Below, one piece after another: positions 10,528 to 18,584 of a stretch of 64,000 bases of DNA. The DNA comes from Bacteroidia bacterium. GTDB taxonomy: Bacteria; Bacteroidota; Bacteroidia; Bacteroidales; GWA2-32-17. The stretch spans positions 31,311 through 95,310 of the forward strand of contig JACREQ010000069.1 in NCBI GenBank assembly GCA_016218155.1, written 5' to 3'. The position numbers and the translations under genes were made by a program. The notes below the pieces were generated by a model. That model searched no databases. It had not been told where the DNA came from and saw only the letters and a list, made by a program, of their open reading frames with translations. Positions within the stretch are counted from its first letter, which is position 1. Every line of letters starts with the position of its first letter.

Positions 10528-11619
10528 CTATTTAGGAAGACTTACAGAAAATGTACTTCCTTTTCCTTCTTCACTTTCTACTATAATTTTTCCGGAAATA
10601 AATTCTAAAATGTCTTTAATCAAAAATAAACCCAACCCCATTCCAGATTCTGTAAATGTATTTTTTTTGAAATTATCAGGATCAACAGAGAATAATTTAT
10701 GCAATTTTTCCTTATTTATTCCTGAGCCAGTATCTTTAATGCTTATTAAATGTGAGTCAATATTGTTATAATTTATTGTTATTTCTCCATTTATTGGTGT
10801 AAATTTAATTGCATTATTAAAAATATTTCTGATAACAATTTTTAATAATTCTTTATCAGTTTCAATAATAATATCTGAATTGATATTACAGTTTACTTTA
10901 ATATTATTTTTTTCGGTAACAGTGGAAAAAGCGTATGTTATTTCTTTTATCAAATCAAATAAATTGAAAGATGTTTGATTAATTTTTATTTTACCAAGTT
11001 GAACCTTTCCCCAGGCAAGCAGATCGTTTACTATTAAAAAAGACTCTTTAATCGAGATATCTAATATTTCTAATATTTCCCCTAATTCATTAAACTTTTG
11101 TTGTTCTTTTTTTAATGTTGCAACATTAATCATATTAGAAATAATTGATAACGGAGTTCTAAGATCGTGTGCAATAACTGACATTAGAACATTTTTAAAT
11201 GAGTTTTGGTACAATAACTCTTTGTTTTGTGATTGAATTAATAAATGAGTAGAAACTCTTGCCAAAAGTTCATCAATATTAAATGGCTTTGTTATATAAT
11301 CAATAGCTCCGGTTTTAAATCCCAGTGTTATGTCTTTTGAATCACTTTTAGCTGTTATGAAAATTATGGGAATATCTTTAGTTTCAGGATTATCTTTTAA
11401 TATCTTACAAACTTCAATGCCATTCATACCTGGCATCATTATATCGAGCAAAATAAGATCAAATTTACTCACCTTTACCCATTCTAATGCTTCCGGACCA
11501 TTAGTTGCAAACTCTACATTGTAATTGGATTGTCTAAGAAGATTCCCAAGTACCTGAATATTCTTAGGCATGTCATCGACTATTAAAATAGAAGCCGGTT
11601 TATTTAAATTAGAATTCAT
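10528..11619 (-). CDS. Hybrid response regulator/histidine kinase (REC-HisKA-HATPase)
   Basis: 363 aa. The N-terminal receiver has D15/D16, phospho-acceptor D59 in LLDIMMPG and the conserved K111 in TKPF; then HisKA with AHDLRTP (H151) and HATPase with NNAIKFTP, DTGSGI and GMGLGLFL. No membrane segment or sensor domain, so its input is presumably phosphorylation of the receiver. This architecture is common in Bacteroidota as an intermediate in phosphorelays. It is convergent with the large hybrid kinase, with only 29 bases between their stop codons, and a perfect 13-bp inverted repeat lies just upstream of its start. Confidence 0.92.
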   Translation of the reverse strand: MNSNLNKPASILIVDDMPKNIQVLGNLLRQSNYNVEFATNGPEALEWVKVSKFDLILLDIMMPGMNGIEVCKILKDNPETKDIPIIFITAKSDSKDITLGFKTGAIDYITKPFNIDELLARVSTHLLIQSQNKELLYQNSFKNVLMSVIAHDLRTPLSIISNMINVATLKKEQQKFNELGEILEILDISIKESFLIVNDLLAWGKVQLGKIKINQTSFNLFDLIKEITYAFSTVTEKNNIKVNCNINSDIIIETDKELLKIVIRNIFNNAIKFTPINGEITINYNNIDSHLISIKDTGSGINKEKLHKLFSVDPDNFKKNTFTESGMGLGLFLIKDILEFISGKIIVESEEGKGSTFSVSLPK

Positions 11620-11632
11620 TTTAAATTAAATT

Positions 11633-11667
11633 GACTTATTTAATAATTTCTATCTATTAAATAAGTC
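11633..11667. repeat. Perfect 13-bp inverted repeat
   Basis: GACTTATTTAATA (11633-11645) and its exact inverse (11655-11667) surround a 9-base loop. It lies between the end of the beta-propeller gene (stop at 11698) and the ATG of the receiver-kinase (11619), both on the minus strand. It could terminate the upstream gene, although no clear U-tract follows, or be an operator of the kinase gene. Confidence 0.45.
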
Positions 11668-11697
11668 CAATTTACTATTATTTTTCTAAACAAAAAA

Positions 11698-12759
11698 TTA
11701 ACGGGATAAAAGTATTTTCTCAGAGTAAATATTTTCTTTATTAATAACACTTACAATGTATATTCCTTCATTAAAATTAAGTTGATTCAGTATAAATGAA
11801 TTATCGCCGGATATTTTATTTTTATATATTTCTTTTGAAGTTAAATCGTAAATAACAAAATCGCTACCCTTCCAGATTTCGTTATAGTTAAAAATAATCT
11901 GGCTTCCATATGAATAAATATTAATGCCATTGGTTAATTGTTTTTCTGAATTGATATTTGTTATTCCTTCAGGAATCATAAAATAAATAGAATCAGATGA
12001 GTTATTAATTATCCATAAGCCTTCACCGTCATATGCAATACCATTTGGATATGCACCTCCAGGAGTTTTAAATGATTTTAGAACAGAGTGAGTAATTGGA
12101 TCCATCATATTTGTGGCCTGACTAGGATTATCATTTATCCATATATGATTTCCATCAAATGCTATACCTGTAGGGAAAGCGCCAGCTGCTTCAAATGAAT
12201 TGTTTAATAATAATTGTTGAGAGAATGAATATGTAGAGTCGTTTGTTGCTGAAGGATTAGGACCTTTAGTGTCATTATACCAGAATTCATTTCCAGTATA
12301 GCATAATCCGGTAGGGTATACATGACTTGCTACATTTGAAAGGTTAAAACTATCTAATAAAGTGCCTGTTTCAGTATATTCAAATATATTTTTAGATATG
12401 TTATCTAAAATAAATACATTGTCATTTTTAAATGTAATACCATATGGTTTTTGAATTGAAACAGGGAATGTACCAACAACATTTCCTGTTATTGTAGAAA
12501 CCTTATAAACAACATAATCATTATAACCGGTTACCCATAATAATCCATCGTGATATGTAATTGATGTTGGCATTGAAGTAGGTGATGCAAATTGTTTTAA
12601 AATAGGTATTATTACAGCATTTGTGTTTTTTACAGGAATATATTCATTTACTAATTGAGAATTTTGTTCAGTTGGTATTCCCATATAGTCTAATCCGTTT
12701 TGTGCAAATAAGCCTGAACTTATTAATATTACTGCAAAAATTAATGTAAGCGATTTCAT
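11698..12759 (-). CDS. Secreted beta-propeller protein with T9SS sorting domain
   Basis: 353 aa. Signal peptide of about 19 residues (cut after GLFAQ). The body is a run of beta-propeller-like repeats of the streptogramin-lyase/NHL kind, with recurring segments such as YPTGLCY, FPTGIAF and YPNGIAYDGEGLW. The last 75 or so residues form a T9SS type A C-terminal sorting domain, ending GIYIVSVINK...SEKILLSR. So it is probably exported by the Sec and type IX systems and anchored at the surface. No catalytic residues can be assigned and the ligand is unknown. No exact TAnnTTTG element was found upstream. Confidence 0.8.
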   Translation of the reverse strand: MKSLTLIFAVILISSGLFAQNGLDYMGIPTEQNSQLVNEYIPVKNTNAVIIPILKQFASPTSMPTSITYHDGLLWVTGYNDYVVYKVSTITGNVVGTFPVSIQKPYGITFKNDNVFILDNISKNIFEYTETGTLLDSFNLSNVASHVYPTGLCYTGNEFWYNDTKGPNPSATNDSTYSFSQQLLLNNSFEAAGAFPTGIAFDGNHIWINDNPSQATNMMDPITHSVLKSFKTPGGAYPNGIAYDGEGLWIINNSSDSIYFMIPEGITNINSEKQLTNGINIYSYGSQIIFNYNEIWKGSDFVIYDLTSKEIYKNKISGDNSFILNQLNFNEGIYIVSVINKENIYSEKILLSR

Positions 12760-13163
12760 GGCTCTGGTGTTTTAAGGTAATATGTAAAATTACTTTCAAA
12801 ACACTCCTCAAAATAGAGCGTAATAACCTGAAATTCTCAGGAAATTTACCTGATTAAAACAGGTATTTTTACTTATATTTCATATTAAAACTTTAGATTT
12901 TAATAAATGCATTAAATGAACTTTATAAAATTTTATGTAACATCGTCAATTTGTGTAAGTTCCCCACATCAATTTTTAGTCTTTTTTGAAATCCTATTTC
13001 ATTACATAAAGTTTAAATAAAAAATGGAACAACTTTTAAAAATCTAAAAAAGTTCCATGAGGTGGAGTAGAAGATTTGCATATACTGCCTTAATAAATAG
13101 TCTAATTATCTGCATATTATACATAAGTGTAACCTGTTCGTGTTATCATAGAAAAAGAGAACT
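12760..13163. other. Intergenic region, 404 bp, divergent genes
   Basis: No coding region is supported here. It holds two short hairpins close together (CCTGA/TCAGG at 12827-12841 and TACCTG/CAGGTA at 12847-12865, the second followed by TTTTT), and an ATGGAAC/GTTCCAT inverted repeat (13024-13030 and 13052-13058). Near the right end, TTCGTG (13137-13142) also occurs in the promoter region of the ECF sigma gene (15356-15361), which may or may not mean shared control. Confidence 0.4.
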
Positions 13164-13934
13164 ATGAAAAACACATTTATTTTATTTCTGATTTTTATAA
13201 TATTTATAACAATACAGAAAACAGCAAAGGCTCAATTGGAATATTTGGGTTTTGGATGCTCATTTGGAGTTGTAAATTCAAAACAACCCGGTAGCAATGA
13301 AAATAATCTTTTAATTCGTAACCATCCTTCGTTTAGTTATTATAAGGGAGTTTTACTTCGAAGTAATAACGATCCTCCCATGGATTTTGGGATTGGTTTT
13401 ACCACAGTTAATGCCGAACGTGAAATACAAGGAGTATTTCCTGAATCTAATCAATTTGGTGTTGCGGTAATTAATACTACTCTTAATTACTGGTCAATAC
13501 CAATATCGTTGCGTTTTGTTAGAAGAAATATGCCTGTGGTAAGTATTTCATATATCCCTTCATTTCTGGCATCTTCAAAACAATCTATACAAAAGTATGG
13601 AGGTGCAACAGAAAGCAATTACATTAAAAAATACCCAAAAGACTTTTCCATTTTTCAACAATCTCTGATTTGCTCATTAAACATGGAATTTGGAGGTAGG
13701 CATAGCATCTTTTCACTAAATGTTAATCCTTATTTTGGAATGGGAACTGGGTTTTTAAGAGATCAGAAGCCTTTAATTTCAAATGTTATGTATGGGGTAG
13801 GAATGAGCATTTCATTTGATGTTACTGCAATACATATTACCAGAACAACGTATGATAATCCAACCTTAAAGAAAAAAGAAGAAGAATTAAAAAAGAAACA
13901 GGAAGAAATTGAAAAAAAACTAAATAAAAAATAA
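13164..13934 (+). CDS. Exported barrel-like protein with charged C-terminal tail
   Basis: 256 aa, family not recognised. A signal peptide (about 1-23, cut after TAKAQ) is followed by alternating hydrophobic/polar stretches rich in Gly, Tyr and Phe (for example FGIGFTTV and VNPYFGMGTGF), as in small outer-membrane beta-barrels. The last 25 or so residues are almost entirely Lys and Glu and should form a short coiled coil. The stop lies 4 bases before the VWA gene, so the two are surely co-transcribed. A role at the outer membrane together with the VWA protein is inference. Confidence 0.7.
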   Translation: MKNTFILFLIFIIFITIQKTAKAQLEYLGFGCSFGVVNSKQPGSNENNLLIRNHPSFSYYKGVLLRSNNDPPMDFGIGFTTVNAEREIQGVFPESNQFGVAVINTTLNYWSIPISLRFVRRNMPVVSISYIPSFLASSKQSIQKYGGATESNYIKKYPKDFSIFQQSLICSLNMEFGGRHSIFSLNVNPYFGMGTGFLRDQKPLISNVMYGVGMSISFDVTAIHITRTTYDNPTLKKKEEELKKKQEEIEKKLNKK

Positions 13935-13938
13935 TAAT

Positions 13939-15333
13939 ATGAAAACTCTAATTTTTTTAGCTCAAACATTATTAATTGTTATAATGTTTACATCATTTAT
14001 CCATGCACAGGAACATCATGGACCATTAACACCAAACGGTTCTCTATATTTAAGAGCAGAACCGGTAAATAATTTTATTATGGAAAATCAAAATAACAAT
14101 GATGTTTATTATTATGTACACCTACAGGGAATAAAAAAGGAGAATACCGTAAACTCTAAACATGTACCATTAAACTTATCATTGGTGCTTGATCGTAGCG
14201 GATCTATGAGTGGAGAGAAACTTGAAAATGTAAAAAAAGCTGTAATTTATGTTATCAACCAGTTATCCAGTGAGGATATTCTTTCTATTGTATTTTATGA
14301 TTCAAATGTTGAAGTTTTAATGGAGCCGCAACGATTAGAAAACAAAGAAAACATAATAAAAAAAGTGAGTGCTATCAATAGTGGTTCTTCAACAAATCTC
14401 GAAGGTGGAATAAGAAAAGGGTATGATTTGGTAAAAGGTGCAAAAAAACTGGTTGTTGGTGAAATGGTAAACAGAGTATTGTTACTATCTGATGGATTAG
14501 CTAATGTAGGAATTTCTGAGTCTGGAGCACTTGCGGAAATTACCAGTGGCTTTTTTGAGAATGATGGTATTTCAATTTCTACATTTGGAGTAGGTCTTGA
14601 CTATAATGAAGATTTGATGGCTAAAATTGCTATTCAGGGTGGTGGTATGTATTATTTCATAAATTCAGTAGATAAGCTTCCTGATATTTTTAATATGGAA
14701 TTGAAGGGGATTTCAAAGGTAGTTGCACAGAACACAAAACTCGAAATTTCTTTTCCTGAAGATATATTGGAATACAATAAAACATATGCATATAACGGAC
14801 TGTTAAAGGGTAATATATTAACAATAAGTTTCAATGATATATTTTCTGAGGAACAAAAAGCAATACTAATCCAATTTAAAACAAGGCATAAAATAGATTC
14901 TATCATAAATGTTGAATGTAAATTATCATATAGCAATAGTGCCAATGATAATGTGAACGATGTTATTTTTACAACAAAGTCAGCAGTTACTGTTTCAAGA
15001 AACGCAGGTCAGTATAATTCAGGATACAATAAGGCTGCGAGTGAAGGATATGCACTTCAGGTTACCGGAGAAATATACGAAGATGCAGTACAATCAGCTA
15101 ATAACGGAGACTTTAAAAAATCAAGGGAGAAAATTGTCGAGGCAAAAGGTATATTAGAAAATCACTTTAAAAATATCGGTGATAATGTTTACCTGAAAAG
15201 TCTTTACCAGGATTTTTCCGATTATGAAAAAATAATTGATGACCTTAAAACAATGGACAGAGAAAAGACAAGCTATCATATTAAAGGTTATAAAGCAAAG
15301 AAATTCAGATCAATTTCATGTCCTAATTTTTAA
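13939..15333 (+). CDS. Exported VWA-domain protein
   Basis: 464 aa. Signal peptide of about 24 residues (ends FIHAQ). A von Willebrand factor A domain starts near residue 78 and has a complete metal-ion-dependent adhesion site: DRSGSMS (D85, S87, S89), a Thr in SSTNLEGG and D185 in LLSDGLANVG. The C-terminal part resembles the tail of bacterial YfbK/Ca-activated-channel-like VWA proteins and includes a helical segment near 370-450. Such domains bind protein partners through a bound Mg/Mn ion. It follows the barrel-like gene by 4 bases and precedes the ECF sigma gene by 47 bases, suggesting a surface-associated system under sigma control. Partner and ligand are unknown. Confidence 0.87.
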   Translation: MKTLIFLAQTLLIVIMFTSFIHAQEHHGPLTPNGSLYLRAEPVNNFIMENQNNNDVYYYVHLQGIKKENTVNSKHVPLNLSLVLDRSGSMSGEKLENVKKAVIYVINQLSSEDILSIVFYDSNVEVLMEPQRLENKENIIKKVSAINSGSSTNLEGGIRKGYDLVKGAKKLVVGEMVNRVLLLSDGLANVGISESGALAEITSGFFENDGISISTFGVGLDYNEDLMAKIAIQGGGMYYFINSVDKLPDIFNMELKGISKVVAQNTKLEISFPEDILEYNKTYAYNGLLKGNILTISFNDIFSEEQKAILIQFKTRHKIDSIINVECKLSYSNSANDNVNDVIFTTKSAVTVSRNAGQYNSGYNKAASEGYALQVTGEIYEDAVQSANNGDFKKSREKIVEAKGILENHFKNIGDNVYLKSLYQDFSDYEKIIDDLKTMDREKTSYHIKGYKAKKFRSISCPNF

Positions 15334-15336
15334 GAA

Positions 15337-15377
15337 AATGGATATTTTGCGTACCTTCGTGACACAAAATATCCATT
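15337..15377. promoter_or_regulatory. 13-bp perfect palindrome around sigma-factor promoter
   Basis: The arm 15337-15349 (AATGGATATTTTG) is perfectly inverted at 15365-15377, with 15 bases between. The spacer contains TACCTTCG (15352-15359), one mismatch from TAnnTTTG, and the GTG start is at 15381. Transcription would begin inside the right arm, so the repeat more likely works as a DNA operator than as an RNA hairpin. Confidence 0.55.
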
Positions 15378-15380
15378 ATA

Positions 15381-15953
15381 GTGAAGTTTCCGAAATTTGG
15401 AAAAAAAAATAGTCTTTCTAAAACCGATATCTATAACAAATACGGTAGAAAGCTATATGGATATGCAATTACAAAATGGAATATTAGTGAAGATGAAGCT
15501 TGGGATATAGTATACAAAACGATTGATAAAACAATTGAAACATATGAAAGGTATACTTTTGAATCAGAAGAAAAGTTCGCAAGCTTCATCTTTAAAATCT
15601 TTATTAATTATTTGCGGAATCATTATCGCGATACTAAAAACAAAAGATTGGAAACAGTGGCATTTGAAGATGGTGTTGAATATGTAGAGAATGACTCTGA
15701 TAGCACTAATGATGAAGATGAACATGAAAGCTCGAATATGAAATTATTGAATGAAGAGCTGTCTAAACTCGAAGATTGGCAGAGAGTGTTATTACTGATG
15801 AGAGCACAAAATTATTCTTATGAAGAGATTTCAGTAATAATAAAAAGACCGGCAGATCAATTGAAAGTGTATTATCTTCGCTATAAACAAAAAATTCTGA
15901 AAAGCATAAATGATAAATTAGTACTACCACAAAGTGACAGAAGAGAAATATAA
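15381..15953 (+). CDS. ECF-type RNA polymerase sigma factor
   Basis: 190 aa, normal for the ECF (group IV) sigma-70 family. Region 2 covers about residues 15-95 (YNKYGRKLYGYA ... FASFIFKIFINYLRNHYRD), followed by an acidic linker (about 100-125) and region 4 (about 130-180, with LEDWQRVLLLMR and YSYEEISVIIKRPADQLK). The start is a GTG at 15381, directly behind a 13-bp palindrome that encloses the likely -7 element. The last 20 bases overlap the next gene, a membrane protein with a cytosolic N-terminal stub. That arrangement is the usual one for a sigma factor and its membrane anti-sigma partner. Confidence 0.9.
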   Translation: MKFPKFGKKNSLSKTDIYNKYGRKLYGYAITKWNISEDEAWDIVYKTIDKTIETYERYTFESEEKFASFIFKIFINYLRNHYRDTKNKRLETVAFEDGVEYVENDSDSTNDEDEHESSNMKLLNEELSKLEDWQRVLLLMRAQNYSYEEISVIIKRPADQLKVYYLRYKQKILKSINDKLVLPQSDRREI

Positions 15954-17400
15954 TATTAATGACGACGAATTGAACGAATTGTTGCGCAAAACATTTTTAA
16001 ATGATAATGCAGGCAATTTCAATGATGATATTTCAAAGGTTGTTTTTAGTCAGGAATACAATGTAAAGATAGATCCTGAAAAAGAAAAAAATCTATTGAA
16101 ACGTTTTTCCGGTAAGGGTACTATGGGAACAGGAATGATTTATAGTGTTATTTTTATTTCAGTAATAGTAATTATTGGTTTTATTGCTCATCTTGTTTAC
16201 CATTCAGCCTTCGATTTTCAAACTTCTAAAAACACAAATCTTATTAATGAAGAAATAACAAAAATTGCAAGTAATTCTGATTTTAACATAGAAAAATTGG
16301 AAGGATTAGGTTACTATTCACAACAAAGTACAGATAAAAAGAAAAAAAATATTGAAATATCACGTGAAGTTAATGATCAAATAAAATCATTCATTGCTTT
16401 ACATGATACAAACCAGTTGTCTTTGAAAAAGCAGATAGCTGATACTAACCGGCAGGAGTTGTTTGTGCTTAATCCAAAGCTTATACAGCGCTATTGGAAG
16501 ATTAAGCAGATGATGATGGATAAACTTCTTAACAAAGATAAAAAATTATATAGGTACATCGATGATGGAAGCGTTAACTACAAAGGGGAGGAGATTGGTA
16601 TTACAGCATTTACAATTCACAATTGTGTTATTACAAACTTAGAATATAGAACATTTTTGATAGACCTTTTGATACAAGGACGATTTTCTGATTATAGTAA
16701 AGCTAAAGTAAAGCCTGAAATCTGGAATAATTATAAATTTTCTAAACTGGCAGTAGATTATTTTAAGGCAGAAGAATATAATGATTTTCCGGTAGTAAAC
16801 ATTTCACAGGAAGGAGTTGAATTATTTTGTTCATGGTTTGAACAGGAAACAAAGAAGTATGCTAAAACAATAAAAAAGAGTATTGTAGATTTCAAGTTGC
16901 GATTGCCTTATGATGCAGAATGGATGCTTCTGGCAGAATATGGCTATACCTCTTTACCAGATAATGGAGGGTATCTTACAATTTTTGATATTAACGAAGG
17001 GTATATCGACAAATCACTTGATAGGCGAATAAAGTCGTTGCAGAAAAAATATAAAATAGAAAGTACTGTTGATGAGTTTTATGCTACAAATCGTTATGGC
17101 ATGAGCGAAAGCGAGGTAATAAATATTTTGAATAAAGGTTTTGAAGTTCGTTCTGTCGAACCTTTTGATACAATTTACCCTTCCAGGATGAAAGATTATA
17201 CTGCAATTGGGCATGTAAGCGAAATGATTTTAGAACGGCAATCCGGAAAAAAGATTGTTTTTGGAGTCGGCTGGCGAAGTAAAGATGAGTTTAATGATAT
17301 GCTGAAGGATTACACAAAGTTCTCAGGCTCTCCTTTTGTAGGGATGAGATTTGTTGTGGTTTATAACAATGCTCCCGAGTATAAAAATCCATTTTGGTAG
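15934..17400 (+). CDS. Membrane protein with external FGE/SUMF1-like domain, possible anti-sigma
   Basis: 488 aa, GTG start overlapping the sigma gene by 20 bases. Residues 1-66 are a charged cytosolic stub, 68-88 a single membrane helix, and the rest is external. From about 200 to the end it matches the formylglycine-generating-enzyme/sulfatase-modifying-factor fold, also found in GldJ and GldK: RLPYDAEW (about 321-328), GHVSEM (about 427), and FVGMRFVVVY near the end. The paired catalytic cysteines of true FGE are not seen near the C-terminus, so it is probably non-catalytic and binds ligand or partner. By position and topology it could hold the ECF sigma factor at the membrane and release it on an external signal; it has no recognisable anti-sigma zinc-finger motif. 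That role is inference. Confidence 0.75.
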   Translation: MTEEKYNINDDELNELLRKTFLNDNAGNFNDDISKVVFSQEYNVKIDPEKEKNLLKRFSGKGTMGTGMIYSVIFISVIVIIGFIAHLVYHSAFDFQTSKNTNLINEEITKIASNSDFNIEKLEGLGYYSQQSTDKKKKNIEISREVNDQIKSFIALHDTNQLSLKKQIADTNRQELFVLNPKLIQRYWKIKQMMMDKLLNKDKKLYRYIDDGSVNYKGEEIGITAFTIHNCVITNLEYRTFLIDLLIQGRFSDYSKAKVKPEIWNNYKFSKLAVDYFKAEEYNDFPVVNISQEGVELFCSWFEQETKKYAKTIKKSIVDFKLRLPYDAEWMLLAEYGYTSLPDNGGYLTIFDINEGYIDKSLDRRIKSLQKKYKIESTVDEFYATNRYGMSESEVINILNKGFEVRSVEPFDTIYPSRMKDYTAIGHVSEMILERQSGKKIVFGVGWRSKDEFNDMLKDYTKFSGSPFVGMRFVVVYNNAPEYKNPFW

Positions 17401-17499
17401 TAATGCATAATTTAGTAGTGTTATTATTGCAAATTATAGTAAGCATACGTATTTTACTTTATATTACTCAGAAAAACATTAGAAAGCAGAGTGTGTAAG

Positions 17500-17550
17500 A
17501 TTAACAATGCTTTATCCATTAAAGTTCCTTAATAACTAAACATTGTTAAT
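17500..17550. repeat. 10-bp inverted repeat with nested hairpin
   Basis: ATTAACAATG (17500-17509) is perfectly inverted at 17541-17550. Inside, CTTTA-TCCAT-TAAAG (17510-17524) can fold too. It lies between the end of the FGE-like gene and the tmRNA terminator and may end transcription from the left, though it has no T-tract. Confidence 0.3.
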
Positions 17551-17557
17551 GTGATTT

Positions 17558-17597
17558 GAAAAAAAAAAGCCTCAGATGTTTCTTTTTGAGGCTTTTA
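17558..17597 (-). terminator. Intrinsic terminator of tmRNA
   Basis: TGAGGCTTTT (17587-17596) and AAAAGCCTCA (17565-17574) form a perfect 10-bp stem. Read on the minus strand the hairpin is followed by a run of T. It lies 24 bases downstream of the tmRNA 3' end. Confidence 0.85.
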
Positions 17598-17620
17598 GTT
17601 ACTTTTTGAAGGATTCCCAG

Positions 17621-18010
17621 TGGAGCTGCCGGGAGTCGAACCCGGGTCCAAACAAGGCACCAAAATGCTTTCTACATGCTTATTACTTATTAGATTGTCG
17701 GAATAATAAAAGCAAAGTACTGCCTATATTAAACTTAGTTCCTTTATTTCGCGCCGGTTCGGAACTTACCTTTGCTATCCCATGCGATTCGATACTCCAT
17801 ATACAGAAACAGCCGGGAGGAATTTCTGCGGAGCACTCGTTCTAAATGCCTTGCAAATAGAATTAAGCTTGTATCGCTAAGCGATTAAGCTGCGAGAGCG
17901 AAATTATTGTTGCCAGTTATTGGCGTGAGAATTCTGATTTACGAGAGGTACTCCCAAGTCTCGGCATGCTTACATTTCCACACTCTTGCTGTCAAAACCA
18001 GTTCAGCCCC
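17621..18010 (-). ncRNA. ssrA: tmRNA (transfer-messenger RNA)
   Basis: About 390 nt; rescues stalled ribosomes and tags the nascent chain for proteolysis, with SmpB. The 5' end GGGGCUGAACUGGUUUUGACAG (18010 downward) is the typical tmRNA start, and GGGGCUG pairs with CAGCUCC at 17622-17628, with a G-U pair. The T-arm GGGUUCGACUCCCGG-type sequence lies just before. The discriminator A is at 17621 and CCA is not encoded, as in many Bacteroidota. The tag frame on the minus strand is 17914 to 17885 and reads GNNNFALAA then UAA. A perfect -7 element lies upstream and an intrinsic terminator downstream. Confidence 0.95.
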
Positions 18011-18020
18011 ATAAGCACTG

Positions 18021-18028
18021 CAAAGATA
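18021..18028 (-). promoter_or_regulatory. -7 promoter element of ssrA
   Basis: CAAAGATA on the plus strand is TATCTTTG on the minus strand, an exact TAnnTTTG match, 10 bases before the mature tmRNA 5' end at 18010. Transcription would start almost exactly at the mature end. Confidence 0.75.
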
Positions 18029-18071
18029 AGCATTTCCAAGCTTATTTTTTGTTCTCTATTTAATTTTCTTG

Positions 18072-18079
18072 TATTTTTG
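18072..18079 (+). promoter_or_regulatory. -7 promoter element of lipoprotein gene
   Basis: TATTTTTG, exact match to TAnnTTTG, 22 bases before the ATG at 18102. It rules against the longer reading frame that would start at a TTG at 18069, upstream of this element. Confidence 0.7.
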
Positions 18080-18101
18080 TAAAAAATTAAAATATAGAAC
18101 A

Positions 18102-18581
18102 ATGAAAAAAATTACTTTTTTTGCAATAATATCAGTTCTTGCTTTCACATTTGCCTGTAAAAAAGACAGTAAAATTACAGATATCGTAAACCTTGAAGCT
18201 TCAATGAAATGTAAAGTTAATGGTGTTTCCTGGTCAGCTTTAAGCAGAGTTACAACAAAACAAGGAAATAATTTTTTAATAAACGGTACAAAAGGGAGCG
18301 ATGTATTAAATATTACTATTTTTGGTATTTCAACAGGTACATATACCTTGTCAACTTCTATTCCTATACAGACTCAGTTTTCTGCTACATATACAAATAG
18401 TACCGGTACTACCGATAGTTTATATACAGCATATGAAGGCACAGTAACATTATCTTCTGTTGATACAACTACAAAAAAAATAAGCGGTACTTTTTCTTTT
18501 AAAGCTAAAAATCCAACAAATCTTTTATTACCTAATAAAAATATAACAGAAGGTACTTTCTCTCATCTTATTTATCAGTAA
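18102..18581 (+). CDS. Lipoprotein, DUF6252-like
   Basis: 159 aa from the ATG at 18102. Signal peptide with a lipobox ending in AFTFAC (Cys about residue 19) followed by KKDS, so it is lipid-anchored. The mature part is one small beta-rich domain beginning MKCKVNGVSWSA and closing with KKISGTFSFKA and TEGTFSHL, a pattern I associate with the Bacteroidota DUF6252 lipoproteins; function unknown. Its stop is 3 bases from the stop of the convergent T9SS gene. Confidence 0.75.
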   Translation: MKKITFFAIISVLAFTFACKKDSKITDIVNLEASMKCKVNGVSWSALSRVTTKQGNNFLINGTKGSDVLNITIFGISTGTYTLSTSIPIQTQFSATYTNSTGTTDSLYTAYEGTVTLSSVDTTTKKISGTFSFKAKNPTNLLLPNKNITEGTFSHLIYQ

Positions 18582-18584
18582 ATT

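Noticed and set aside
13137..15361. Shared ECF promoter motif (TTCGTG at 13137 and 15356)
   Set aside because: Only six bases are shared, the flanks differ and there is no -35-like AAC at the proper distance; kept only as a remark.
17576..17845. Plus-strand open frame of 89 codons
   Set aside because: It is the antisense of the tmRNA acceptor and 3' half; the RNA explains the sequence fully.
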